From: Phytophthora quininea
Lineage: Eukaryota; Oomycota; Peronosporomycetes; Peronosporales; Peronosporaceae
Direction: 5' to 3'
Assembly: GCA_011947345.1 (NCBI GenBank)
Contig: JAAVTG010001008.1
Span: forward strand, 124,001 to 188,000
Length of the DNA stretch: 64,000 nt
Shown: positions 1 through 9,112 of the stretch, in pieces
Layout: each line of letters opens with the position of its first letter
Numbering within the stretch: the stretch's first letter is position 1
Position numbers and translations under genes: made by a program
The notes under the pieces: model-generated
Databases searched by the model: none
What the model saw: only the letters and a program-made list of their open reading frames with translations
Told to the model about the DNA's origin: nothing

Positions 1-1431
1 CCGGTGTTACAGACGTTTGGTTTACATGAAGCGGCACAATCACGACCTTGACGGGATGCCATGGCTGTGAAGTTAGTACAACATCGTAGCTATCCTTACC
101 ACCCCTTCAGCGACGAAAACGTGCTGCCTTGACAATGATACGCCTGCCCTGTCGTTATCATCGATCTGCACGGTGACGTTGCGGCCGAAAAGAAAAGGAG
201 TCTCAGTGCCATCAAAGTTTGGGTCGGCACTGGCCACGGAATGTGTGACAACGGCGTAGTGCCTACCTTCAGCTAATGCATCATCCAGCGCTGTCAGACG
301 CACGTACTGCTCGCGATTCCAGTTTGATGGCGAAAATATCACTTGTTGTGACGTCTGGAATTGGAGCTGATGAACTGGATTATTACTCGGGTCCAGTAAT
401 CGAACATCCGCGGCCTGTACGACAACGTCTGCCAGTGGCTGGCGATTGAGCACCACAGCGTACTCTGCAACCAACCCTCCTTCTCTAATTCGCTGCCGCC
501 GCGGGGTTAGCGTTACTCCGCCATCCATCGCATAGTCCAGGATGTCTCCACTAAAATTCAGGCTCACCGCAAAGTCGTACTGCCGGTGTTCTGCGCTGGA
601 TCGCGCCTCTGGGTCCATGATCTGCGGCTCATAATCTGAAAATCCTCCGGCGTTTGTTCGGGTCGCTAGGATATCGGCAACGTCCACTTCCACCGTCTCG
701 TCGAGTTGGTTCGTTTCACACCCGCCGGAGACCAGCAGAGAGTTGAAGCTGCCGTCGAGCGAGACGCCGTAGACAAAGTCGTTGGCCGTTGTGCCGAACT
801 GCGGGAACGCCACAGCACACAGAAAGGCATGAGCACAGGGCGCTCTGACTGGACCCAAGAAGCCCAAGAAGTACCTGCCTCATCCAGAGCTTGTCTCCGT
901 CCAGCGACATCTTGGCCAGCACGGCGTCTCTTCCTCCGTAGCGGCCGAAGCCGTTGAGTGCATGGCCTCCCTCGTCCAGGTAGCCCCACGTGTAGCCAGC
1001 CACGTAGAGCTGCTCCGTCACGACGCCAGTGGCCGACGTCTCGTTGATTATCGTAATAAACGTCGCCGCGTCTGTCTCCTCTGTTCCATACTAAACAATA
1101 ACCACAATTGGCATAGTACTAGCTAGCACCCTTCCCACGCTGCAGGACGCACCTGTCGCGTCCAGCCCAGAGAATCGTCGACGTTGATCTTGGCCACGAA
1201 CATGTCGAGCGCGTCGACGCTGGTCCCGGTGGTCTTGGAGCCGGCAAAGTAGAGGTTCCCAGCTGCGTCTTGCACGCCCTGTCCTGCGATGCGGACGACG
1301 GCGTCAGGCTCGGCCTGTTGCCAGTCGAAGGCGTCGCTGGTCTCGCGCCAGGCCTGGGCATCGTCTGGCGTCAGCTGCGCCTCGCTCAGGACGCACAGCA
1401 GGCTCACGAAGCTGCCGAGTCGACCGCTCAT
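1..1431 (-). CDS. Secreted/surface protein with SBBP-type beta-propeller repeats and a Calx-beta-like region (3' end outside window)
   Basis: Reading leftwards from the ATG at 1431, the protein starts with a signal-peptide-like segment (MSGRLGSFVSLLCVLSEAQ) and then shows two repeats of the form 'GNLYFAGSKT...DMFVAKIN...GWTRQ' and 'QLYVAGYTWG...DAVLAKMSLDGDKLWMRQ', the pattern of SBBP/beta-propeller repeats. Introns fit at 1152-1079 and 874-799 (GT..AG), which join WTRQ to the second repeat and WMRQ to FGTTANDFVYGV in frame. The region from about 550 to 100 has EGxxAEYxVxLNRQPLxxVVV, reminiscent of Calx-beta. A third intron (99-65, only 35 bp, with a TACTAAC branch site) would keep the frame open to the window edge; otherwise a stop lies at 73. 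Function is not known; an extracellular adhesion or surface role is an inference. Confidence 0.6.
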
Positions 1432-1563
1432 GGCGAAAAGATACCAAGTGCCAGTATCTGATACTGTTAGCTGCTAGCCCGGAGGAACGGGTTCGGGCTA
1501 ATGCAATTGTTGCAAAAATCAGACAAACAGACAACGCCCCCTTATTAGTCGAAGAGCTTGGAA

Positions 1564-2919
1564 ATGCGACGCGGACTCCTGACGGGCGTGGGCGCTCGGC
1601 TGCTGACGCCGCGCGCCCCGCACTCACTGCAGCTGACACGGGCCATCGCCAACAGCGCCCCCTGCAGTACGGACGAGGTGAAGGCCCCAGAACTCAGTTC
1701 CAGCTACGGATGTATCAGTGATTCGTTTTAACATTATGGTGGTGTGCCCAGTCAACCGCGCCATCGAGCTCAAGTATCGCGACGGGACGTGTACGCTGGC
1801 AGTGCCGCTGCCGCTCAATGGCTTCGACGAAGAGCGCGTGTTCAGCATCCCTCCAGAGACGACGGTGGCCGACATCATCGCGCAGATCGAAGCGGAGGAC
1901 AAGTCAGTGCAGAGTGTGGCGATCCGCTCGGCTAGAGGAGAAGCGTTCCAGCCTGATGACACGCTGCAGCAGGTACTGACAGACGACTTTGAGCTCTTGC
2001 TGAACGACCAGGTCCTGCCTGTGCGCGCGCCCGTCTTCACGGGCAGCGCCTACCAGAGCCTCACAGACGATGGAGACCTGGACGTGCGCTCGGTGGCGCA
2101 GAAGGCTGCCATCATTTCACTGCGTCACGATCTGGAGACGCTGGGCAAGTGGAAGATCAGCCACCCAGAGTTCATGCAAATGTGCAAGGAGCGAGGCATC
2201 CCCAAGAAGCAGGCCCCGGAAGTGCTGCAGGCCTTCCACCAAACGGGCGTGGTGTTCTACTTTGGCAAGTCGGACGACGAAGACTTGACCCACTCGGTCT
2301 TTCTGCAGCCACGCAGCATCTTGGACTCGTACCTCGAATCCATTGGACTCTCTCCGCTCTCGACGCAGCTCTTCCAGCAGCAGAGAGAGAGCTCATGGCC
2401 AAAATTCAGGCGTTGGAGCCCGAGCACATTGCGCTGGTGAATTTGCGTCGCGAGCTGGAAGCCACCGCCACGCGGCAAGCAAACGTCATCGCATACGGAC
2501 TGTCGACATCGCTGGTGGGGGCCTTCGGTCTCTACTTTTGGCTGTCGTTTATTCACTTTTCGTGGGACATCATGGAGCCCGTGACGTACTTCACGGGCTT
2601 CGGCGTCTCCATCATCGGCTACGCGTGGTGGAGTCTCACGAACCAGGAGTACGAGTACGAGAACATCTACCACTACGTCTACTCGCGCCGTCTTCGTCGT
2701 CAGATGGCCAAGTCCAAGTTCGACCAGCAGCGGTTCGACACGCTCACGGAGGAGCTGCGTCAGGCTCGGGAGCAGCTCGCGCAGATCGAGGTGGTGCTGG
2801 ACAAGTCGACGCCGCTGCAGTCGAACTACCTGCACATGCTGGATACCAAGAGAGGGCTGAAGCCCCCGGCGCTTGCAGCGGCGCCCACGCCTGCTGCGGC
2901 CGACAATGTGTCCGTCTAG
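1564..2919 (+). CDS. MCU: Mitochondrial calcium uniporter (MCU) pore subunit, with one apparent frame break
   Basis: Calcium-selective channel of the mitochondrial inner membrane. The key evidence is the pore signature WDIMEPVTYF (about 2562-2591), the conserved selectivity-filter helix with its Asp and Glu, between two hydrophobic segments (ANVIAYGLSTSLVGAFGLYF... and FGVSIIGYAWWSL). An N-terminal MCU matrix domain precedes it and a C-terminal coiled coil follows (about 2700-2830). The ATG at 1564 begins an Arg-rich, acid-poor presequence (MRRGLLTGVGARLL); an intron at about 1667-1751 restores the frame to VNRAIELKYRDG. The frame changes at about 2391 inside a GAGAGAGAG run; one missing base there rejoins both halves (QQREELMAKIQ). 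Known: uniporters of this type can conduct without EMRE in several protists; whether this one does is not visible here. Confidence 0.88.
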
Positions 2920-3067
2920 AGCTGTCGTGGAAGTAACTTGTCGTTCAATTCGACTGCCACCGCACGAAAGTAGTGTAGAGCTCTCCAGAATACATCAATA
3001 ATGCATCTATACAAAATTCGATACAATTGTATCTCAAAGACTCGTCCACTTCAGTTCGAAATTCGCC

Positions 3068-3916
3068 ATGAGCCGCCACAGCAAGAATGCGACCGCCACG
3101 ACGCACTTCACGTACCGCGAGCGGGAGGCCGCAGGACACGGCACTTTAAAACGCCGCTTCGGCCGCGACTCGCAGCTGCCGTTCGGCGTGTGCTGCCTCT
3201 GTCTTGCGTCCACCCACGGCCGCAGTCCGCTGGTCTCTCCGGGAGGCTTCGTGTACTGCAAAGAGTGCATCTACTCCAACCTCTTGGCCCAGAAGCGCAG
3301 CATCCAGGAGAACGTGGCCGCCTACGAAAAGTTCGTGGAGTCTCAGGACAGGAAAGCGCAGGAGGAGACGCTGGAACAGGAGCGAGGCAGGCTGCAGCAG
3401 GCGCTGGACGCGTCTATTGCCACTGCAGCCACAGACTTGGAAGATGCCGCAGCCCGAGCCAAGCTCAAGCTGCAGGAGAAGGTGGACAAGGCCACAGACG
3501 ATGACAAGAGAGAGGCCATGAAGAGGACCAGCTTCTGGATCCCAGACTGCACCCCTTCGCAAGAGAACAAGCTGGACAAGCCAGACACCAAGACCAGAGA
3601 CCCCATGAGTCTCGACGAGATGAAGCTCAAGCACCTGATGCCAGTCAAGTTCGAGTGGGACGGCGACAAGGAGAGCAAAGTGCTCTGTGCTGTGACTAAG
3701 AAGGAGATTTCCCACCGTCGAGCGGTGCTGTTGAGACCCTCCGGACAGGTGATCCTTGAGAGCTGCTTGAAGGACATGGTGCTCCCCACAATGACATGTC
3801 CGATTACAGGACTCAAACTGCGGAAGAAGGACATTGTGCATCTGCAAGCGGGAGGGACGGGATTTAGTGCGCACAGCTCTGTCGAGGCCAAGAAGTATCG
3901 CCCTTCCATGACGTAA
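3068..3916 (+). CDS. NOSIP: NOSIP-like U-box/RING-type protein
   Basis: Intact 282-residue intronless gene. It begins MSRHSKNATATTHFTYRE and continues with GTLKRRFGRDSQLPFGVCCLCL, matching the N-terminus of nitric-oxide-synthase-interacting proteins (MTRHGKN...; ...CCLSL). Residues 40-75 form the first half of a split U-box (CCLCL...SPGGFVYCKECI); a coiled-coil helix spans about 85-150, and the second half lies at the C-terminus (VLCAVTKKEI...SGQVILESCLKDMV...CPITGLKLRKKDIV). In animals NOSIP is a nuclear E3 ligase linked to the spliceosome; that general role is more likely here than nitric oxide control. It lies 149 bp after MCU and runs tail-to-tail with ATG7 (47 bp gap). Confidence 0.9.
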   Translation: MSRHSKNATATTHFTYREREAAGHGTLKRRFGRDSQLPFGVCCLCLASTHGRSPLVSPGGFVYCKECIYSNLLAQKRSIQENVAAYEKFVESQDRKAQEETLEQERGRLQQALDASIATAATDLEDAAARAKLKLQEKVDKATDDDKREAMKRTSFWIPDCTPSQENKLDKPDTKTRDPMSLDEMKLKHLMPVKFEWDGDKESKVLCAVTKKEISHRRAVLLRPSGQVILESCLKDMVLPTMTCPITGLKLRKKDIVHLQAGGTGFSAHSSVEAKKYRPSMT

Positions 3917-3963
3917 AGTGCTTTAGCTACGTAACCAACCTCTTCAGTGCTAATAGCTGGGTG

Positions 3964-6039
3964 TTAGATCATGTCGCCGTCTTCGTCGCTGTCCTCAAGA
4001 TCGATCATTAGCGAGTCCGCCTCAGCAGTAAGTTGATGCAGTCCTGTGAGCTCCTCCAAGTACGACGTCGAGTTGCAGGCTTTTTCGAGCAGCTCCATCG
4101 AGTTGGTAGCGTAGGCATCCAGCACCTTCGAGCTGCACGCGATGCATTTGTCGAAAGCCTCACCCGTGATCACCATGTTCTGGAATGCATTAAGGAACCC
4201 ACGAAGCTGGTGCGGGATGTAGCCCATTGGGATAGAGCCGTCCGAGGGCTTCTCCGCCCCAACATACTTTCCATGAGGCGAGTGCAAAACGGCAACTAGT
4301 AGCTCCACAGCCGTTGCTGCAGCAATCGGAGCAAGGCCTGGCCTAGTCACAGTGCACATTTGATCAAGCGTTCGATCCTTCAGTGAGTCTCGAGGGCTCA
4401 CGATGTCGTTGCAAAAGTAGCAGCCCAGCGACTGTCGAGTAGCTCCATCATCATCTTCTTTGCGGACGCCATGCCGCATGACCAAGTAGCTGTCGAATCC
4501 CAGCGCCGCATTCAAAAGCAGCTTCTTCTTGGACGAAGCAATTACAGTTGGCAACCAGCGACTCTCGCGTGAGTCCGTGCCCAGGAAGATGACATCGTGA
4601 GATTCGATGAGCTGATCTAGCGTCTCCAGGTCCTTCTTGGCCTCTTCTAGTAACTGAGGATTGCTTAGCGCATGCCCAGCCATAGGAATTGTCAGGCTAA
4701 CAGCTTGGGAATTGACCAAAGGGAAAATCCGCTTTAAAGCATTCGCGGCGCATTCACCCTTTGGTTTCCCAACATCATTGAACTCGAACAGAGGCTGCCG
4801 GACCGGGTTTGAGTGGCTCACAGTCGAGTTGTCCACAAAGGTAATGCTGCGGAAGCCCCACGAGAGCAGACTGCGAGCCGTGTAACAGCCGAGAGTGCCA
4901 GCTCCAAGTAGCAGACATTTCGTCTGTGCAAGTAGTTCCATGTCCAGCGAGGGCAATTGGCGCCATCTCATCAACTTGAGATTCAAATCCACCGACGTTT
5001 CTGCTAGACGAATGGGGTCCAAAATCCCTCCGAGCTCCATCATCCGCGGACCCATTTTGCCTCGAGCGTTAGGCTCCCAGCCGATCACGCGCACGTCTTG
5101 TCGAGATCGCTCGTTTGCCATAAAGGTTTGATCGTTTTGCACTTCAAACACCAGCGAGCTCTTCCACTCGAAATCGTCGGGCACTTCCGTAAACTGGTGG
5201 ACGTGCTCCCGGAAGGAGATTATCTTCAGCGGTTTAGAGCAGTCCACCTTATCCGTCGCTGTCAGCAGTGCAAGAAAGTTGCGTAGCGGCCAGCCAGGGT
5301 TCGTCTTCAATGGGCACGGATCCACAAAGCCAAACATCGTCTCCACCACATCCTCGTCAGTTTGCTGTCTCGCTCTCCATTGCAGCACATCCAGCACCTT
5401 GACAGACTCTCCACTCGTTCTCTCCACCACAAAGAACGGCGCAAAGTTTCTTTCCACTGCCCCAGTCTCTCGATTCGTCCGACCCAGCTTTAGAACTCCT
5501 TTCAGCGTCTGCACCTGTTCTTGCAGCGTCAACACCTCCGACACTAACTTCGGTGGTCGACTCTGGAAGGCAGTGGGCGGACTCAGTGCCGGGAAGCCGA
5601 ACCAGTACAGGAACGAGTGCTTCTTCAGGTCGGCGAAAGTGAGTAGAACGAAGCTGTTGAGCAGCTCGATAGGCCCGCCCTGCGTCTTCAGCACCAGGTC
5701 CAGGATCTTGTCCCCGGCGTCTCGCAGCAGCTTTTGCTTGTCCAGAGCCCTGAAACTCTCGAGAGTGTTGGTGTTGAACAACAGTCCTGGGGCCTGCCAC
5801 TCGTAGCGTTGGCGGTCTCCGTCCTGCTGTGCGTCTGGCGCATTGGGAAAGGCGCTGCCGTCGAGAGTGAAGCGGCTGGGGACGCTCGGGGAGCGGCCTG
5901 GGGCGAAGTAGCCCGTCACAGGCTGCGCCTGGTCGTTCAGCTGGAAGGTGTCGAGCTTCAGGGACGTCAGCGTCTGCCAGAAAGACACGTCTGGTGCGCT
6001 ACTCCACGGCTGGAACTGCAGCGTCGTCCACTCCGCCAT
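3964..6039 (-). CDS. ATG7: Autophagy E1 enzyme ATG7
   Basis: Intact 691-residue intronless gene. ATG7 activates the ubiquitin-like proteins ATG8 and ATG12 and passes them to ATG3 and ATG10. The N-terminal half is the ATG7-specific domain that binds E2 enzymes (starts MAEWTTLQFQPWSSAPDVSFW). The C-terminal half is an E1 adenylation domain with GAGTLGCYTARSLLSWGF (nucleotide-binding loop, about residue 380) and the NPVRQPLFEFNDVGKPK segment. The catalytic cysteine is expected in DQMCTVTRPGLAPIAA (about residue 560), which matches the family CTVSRPGL motif. A C-terminal acidic tail ends DLEDSDEDGDMI. It is divergent from the protease gene starting at 6189 (150 bp shared upstream region). Confidence 0.95.
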   Translation of the reverse strand: MAEWTTLQFQPWSSAPDVSFWQTLTSLKLDTFQLNDQAQPVTGYFAPGRSPSVPSRFTLDGSAFPNAPDAQQDGDRQRYEWQAPGLLFNTNTLESFRALDKQKLLRDAGDKILDLVLKTQGGPIELLNSFVLLTFADLKKHSFLYWFGFPALSPPTAFQSRPPKLVSEVLTLQEQVQTLKGVLKLGRTNRETGAVERNFAPFFVVERTSGESVKVLDVLQWRARQQTDEDVVETMFGFVDPCPLKTNPGWPLRNFLALLTATDKVDCSKPLKIISFREHVHQFTEVPDDFEWKSSLVFEVQNDQTFMANERSRQDVRVIGWEPNARGKMGPRMMELGGILDPIRLAETSVDLNLKLMRWRQLPSLDMELLAQTKCLLLGAGTLGCYTARSLLSWGFRSITFVDNSTVSHSNPVRQPLFEFNDVGKPKGECAANALKRIFPLVNSQAVSLTIPMAGHALSNPQLLEEAKKDLETLDQLIESHDVIFLGTDSRESRWLPTVIASSKKKLLLNAALGFDSYLVMRHGVRKEDDDGATRQSLGCYFCNDIVSPRDSLKDRTLDQMCTVTRPGLAPIAAATAVELLVAVLHSPHGKYVGAEKPSDGSIPMGYIPHQLRGFLNAFQNMVITGEAFDKCIACSSKVLDAYATNSMELLEKACNSTSYLEELTGLHQLTAEADSLMIDLEDSDEDGDMI

Positions 6040-6188
6040 GGGCTCGGTGGCTCTTGATCTTACTCAGACTCAGACTCGAGAACGCTCTTCACGGTTTCTG
6101 ATTGGCTAAACTGTCGTATAGTGGGATGATCGCGTATCCAGCGCAGCGCTGCTTCAGTCGTCGATTTCCTCGGTTGAGGTCGGTCGAG

Positions 6189-7541
6189 ATGACTTCTCTG
6201 CTGCTGTTGCTCTTCCTGTTGGGCTGCGTACAGGGCAAACCGCTTTGCACACGCACGTGGAAAGACCGCGAGCATTTGCACCCGAAACTTCACTCGCTGC
6301 CGCAGCTTACCGAATCGCAGATTGTGGAGCTCAACGCGCTGCCCAAGCGACTGGACTGGTGCGACCAGGGACTCTGCACGCCGTCGTGGAACCAGCACAT
6401 CCCGCACTACTGCGGCTCCTGCTTCGCCCATGGCGCGCTGTCGGCGGTGCAGGACCGCATCAAGATTCTGCACAAGCAGCAGGGCTATGCGGGCCCCGAC
6501 GTGCAGCTCGGACGCCAGACGTTCCTCAACTGCGGCCCGGCTCACGGTCTCTCGGACGGCTGCGGCGGAGGCGAACCGACCGATGTCTTTGAGTTCATGC
6601 ACCACTACGGACTACCGGACGAGACGTGCGTGCCCTACAGCGCCACGGACTACCGTAAATACACCGAGACGAACGGCACGTGTCCGCCCGAGGGCTACTG
6701 CATGAAGTGAGTTGCTTCGGGAACTTTACTCGTTTTTTTTTAGGATCTGACAGTTGCTTTGTGTGGCCTCTTAGCTGTATCACAACACCGGACCACCCGC
6801 AGGGCCCTCACTGCTTCCCTGTGCAAACGGTGGTGCGGTATCGAGCCAAAGAGTACGGCCGCGTGTCGGGAGAGCACGCCATGATGAAGGAGCTCCTGAA
6901 CGGGCCCATTACATGCGGCATCGCCTGCAGCGACGAGTTCACGTTCAACTACTCGGCCGGTGTGTTCCACGACAAGACTGACTTCTTGGACATCGATCAC
7001 GACGTGGAGATCGTCGGCTGGGGGAAGAGGAGGACGGCACCAAGTACTGGAACGTGCGCAACTCGTGGGGGACCTACTGGGGCATGAAGGGCTTCTTCAA
7101 GATTGTGCGCGGTGTGAACAACCTCGGCATCGAGTCCGACTGCCACTGGGTGCGTCCGGACATCACGGACGAGGAGCTCGTCTTCTCGCAGACGACCCCG
7201 TTGTATGGCGGATCGCTGTGGGGGATCAAGCCGTTCGCCAAGGGCGCTGCGGAGTCCCATCCGGTTAACAGCACGGCTGACGTCGTGCTCAGCAGCCTGC
7301 CGTTGAGGTCCGAAGAGCTGCCTTCAGAGTCGGTTGACCGCACGGAGCAGGCTCTAGAAACTGTGGCTTTGCGCACTGCGGAAAAAGTTGATGTAGTTGG
7401 GGTGGAGATCGCAAGCGAGACCCAAAGGAAAGCGCTGCCACCACTCTCGTCGCTCTGTTTGCGGCCTTCATTGCTTTTGGTACGCTATTGAGCAATGTGG
7501 TGACCCGCTTCTCGCGCAACCAGGCGTACAACCGCCTCTAG
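6189..7541 (+). CDS. Cathepsin Z/X-like papain-family protease with C-terminal membrane anchor; two apparent frame breaks
   Basis: Peptidase C1A. The ATG at 6189 gives a clean signal peptide ([16 protein letters not shown]); an upstream in-frame ATG at 6102 would bury it. The active-site Cys lies in [16 protein letters not shown], nearly the cathepsin Z sequence (NQHIPQYCGSCWAHA); the His is in [12 protein letters not shown] and the Asn in RNSWGTYWG. The very short propeptide also fits cathepsin Z. An intron at 6707-6774 joins [15 protein letters not shown] frame break at 7020-7024 (run of five G) separates His from Asn, and a second at about 7430 hides a final hydrophobic segment ([20 protein letters not shown]) plus short basic tail ending at the TAG at 7539. 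One added base at each site gives a single open frame. A membrane anchor is unusual for cathepsin Z. Confidence 0.85.
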
Positions 7542-7839
7542 GATGTACAAAGCTGCGCTGTATCCTTGAACGACGAACCCCGTCAGCGGAAACAGCACCT
7601 GCTTCCAGGTGTCTGCGAGTCCTATCCTGCCTTGGTGGTGTCTGCTTTGAACCGAGGATACCGTGATCGCGCAAGATCAATGCAGACTCAGCTATGACCA
7701 ACGTTTTAAGTCTTTCGATATCGTCTACTCACGCGCAGTTACACTGCACCGCCTTGGTAGTTGCTGTTCAAGGCATCGCCCGTCACCGCTGTAGGCGCGA
7801 CGGTGTTTGAACGAGAACGGAGATGCCCTTCTCAATCGG

Positions 7840-7856
7840 TCATTCTGCAATTTGCC
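7840..7856 (+). promoter_or_regulatory. Oomycete core promoter (Inr + flanking motif) of the elicitin gene
   Basis: TCATTCTGCAATTTGCC lies 41 bp before the elicitin ATG. It matches the published oomycete core promoter pattern, an initiator (TCAYTYY) followed by a CAATTTT-like flanking element. Transcription is expected to start within it. Confidence 0.75.
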
Positions 7857-7896
7857 TCGCCATCGCCAGCCAACTTCCAACTCCACCATTGCCAAG

Positions 7897-8265
7897 ATGA
7901 ACCTTCGCGCATTCCTCGCTACCACCACTGCCGTCATCGGTTCCGTCTCCGCTACGGCCTGCACCTCGACCCAGCAGACCGCCGCCTACGTTGCGCTCGT
8001 GAGCATTTTGTCGGACTCGTCCTTCACGCAGTGCTCCTCCGACTCGGGCTACTCCATGCTGACAGCCACGGCGCTCCCCACCACTGCCCAGTACGAGCTC
8101 ATGTGCGCGTCGACGGCGTGTCAGGAGATGATCGAGACTATCATCTCGCTGGACCCTCCTGACTGCGACCTGACGGTCCCCACGAGCGGCCTCGTGATCA
8201 ATGTGTACGAGTACGCCAACGACTTTGCGGCTACCTGTGCGTCACTGTCGTCGTCGTCGTCATAA
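7897..8265 (+). CDS. Class I (INF1-type) elicitin
   Basis: Small secreted sterol-binding protein typical of Phytophthora and Pythium; elicitins extract sterols and are recognised by plants as a molecular pattern. The start at 7897 gives a 20-residue signal peptide ([19 protein letters not shown]) followed by a mature domain starting [19 protein letters not shown]. The six conserved cysteines are visible in TAC, TQC, LMC, TAC, PDC and ATC contexts, and [11 protein letters not shown] and [12 protein letters not shown] are family signatures. The domain is about 98 residues, then a short Ser tail encoded by a TCG run. The mature domain has few basic residues, suggesting the acidic (alpha) class. 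The longer frame starting at 7807 is rejected because it masks the signal peptide. Confidence 0.95.
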   Translation: MNLRAFLATTTAVIGSVSATACTSTQQTAAYVALVSILSDSSFTQCSSDSGYSMLTATALPTTAQYELMCASTACQEMIETIISLDPPDCDLTVPTSGLVINVYEYANDFAATCASLSSSSS

Positions 8266-8348
8266 GCTTCACTCCATTGCTGCCGAAAGCGCTGCCTTGT
8301 CCTCACTCGTATGAACAAACAATGAATGGATGTTCCTTTATCTGTTGT

Positions 8349-8939
8349 CTATTTGCAAGACTGCAGCCGGTAGTCTCCAGCACTTCCTTCCGTCGTGACC
8401 ATGCTCCACTTCCTCCCTGTCGTGGATTCTTGTGGTGCCACATACTCGAACGACGTAGCAGACTTGCTCATGTCCAATTGAGCGAGTTGCTGTAGCCTGA
8501 AAGCAGCATCTTGAGAGACGTTTTGCCGCACCAGTTGTGTGGCGTATTGGCTCGTGGACGTCGTTGAGCTCATTGTCTTTCGAGCGCCAGAGGTGCTTCT
8601 TGAACTGAGCTCGATCGAGGAGGAGAAGCTCACGTAGGTCTCCGCAGCGGAATTCCAACTGGCAGCAGGTGGACGATCATCCTTCGAGGAGCTGCAGCAC
8701 TGAGTACATCTCGACTTCTCGCGTGCAGCTACGAGGTCTAGCGTGGCAAACATCGCTCTCTCCTGCTGCGCCAGACTCGGTCGGTGTCGAGGATGGCTGT
8801 TCCTCCTCTTGCTCTGCTTCTTCAATTTGCTGACCATTCTCTCTTCAAACACATTTCGACCCGCCTTGGGAGCTGCAGACTTCCTGAGTCGGAGCCAACG
8901 AGGGATTAAGGAAGCGAAGACCGAGTCGTTGCTTGGCAT
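8349..8939 (-). CDS. Hypothetical Ser/Thr-rich protein
   Basis: Intact 196-residue intronless frame starting MPSNDSVFASLIPRWLRLRK. The N-terminal half is basic (KLKKQSKRRNSHPRHRPS), the middle is Ser/Thr-rich, and there is no signal peptide or membrane segment. I do not recognise the family. Its last residues (WSMVTTEGSAGDYRL) closely match the end of the unrelated-looking gene near 32.3 kb (WSFDATEGSKGDYRL), so the two probably share a C-terminal motif. It is convergent with the elicitin gene. Confidence 0.55.
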   Translation of the reverse strand: MPSNDSVFASLIPRWLRLRKSAAPKAGRNVFEERMVSKLKKQSKRRNSHPRHRPSLAQQERAMFATLDLVAAREKSRCTQCCSSSKDDRPPAASWNSAAETYVSFSSSIELSSRSTSGARKTMSSTTSTSQYATQLVRQNVSQDAAFRLQQLAQLDMSKSATSFEYVAPQESTTGRKWSMVTTEGSAGDYRLQSCK

Positions 8940-9112
8940 CGCTGCTTGTCGAGGATAGGAATCGGAAAATGGCCACGTCAGTCAAGAGCGCGTTGCATCA
9001 AGGCTTTGCAGGCCAACTCGACACAACAGACCTTTACCTTGACCAGCCTTTAGCTTGACTACCTCCAACTGCATTGCCTAAGAGCGTTTGTGGGCATGAA
9101 GCCGCTACTCTC

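Noticed and set aside
2320..2375. A short intron explaining the MCU frame change
   Set aside because: The only GT..AG pair (about 40 bp) gives the wrong phase and removes conserved residues; one missing base in the GA run is simpler.
7807..7896. N-terminal extension of the elicitin
   Set aside because: Lies over the core promoter and would destroy the signal peptide.
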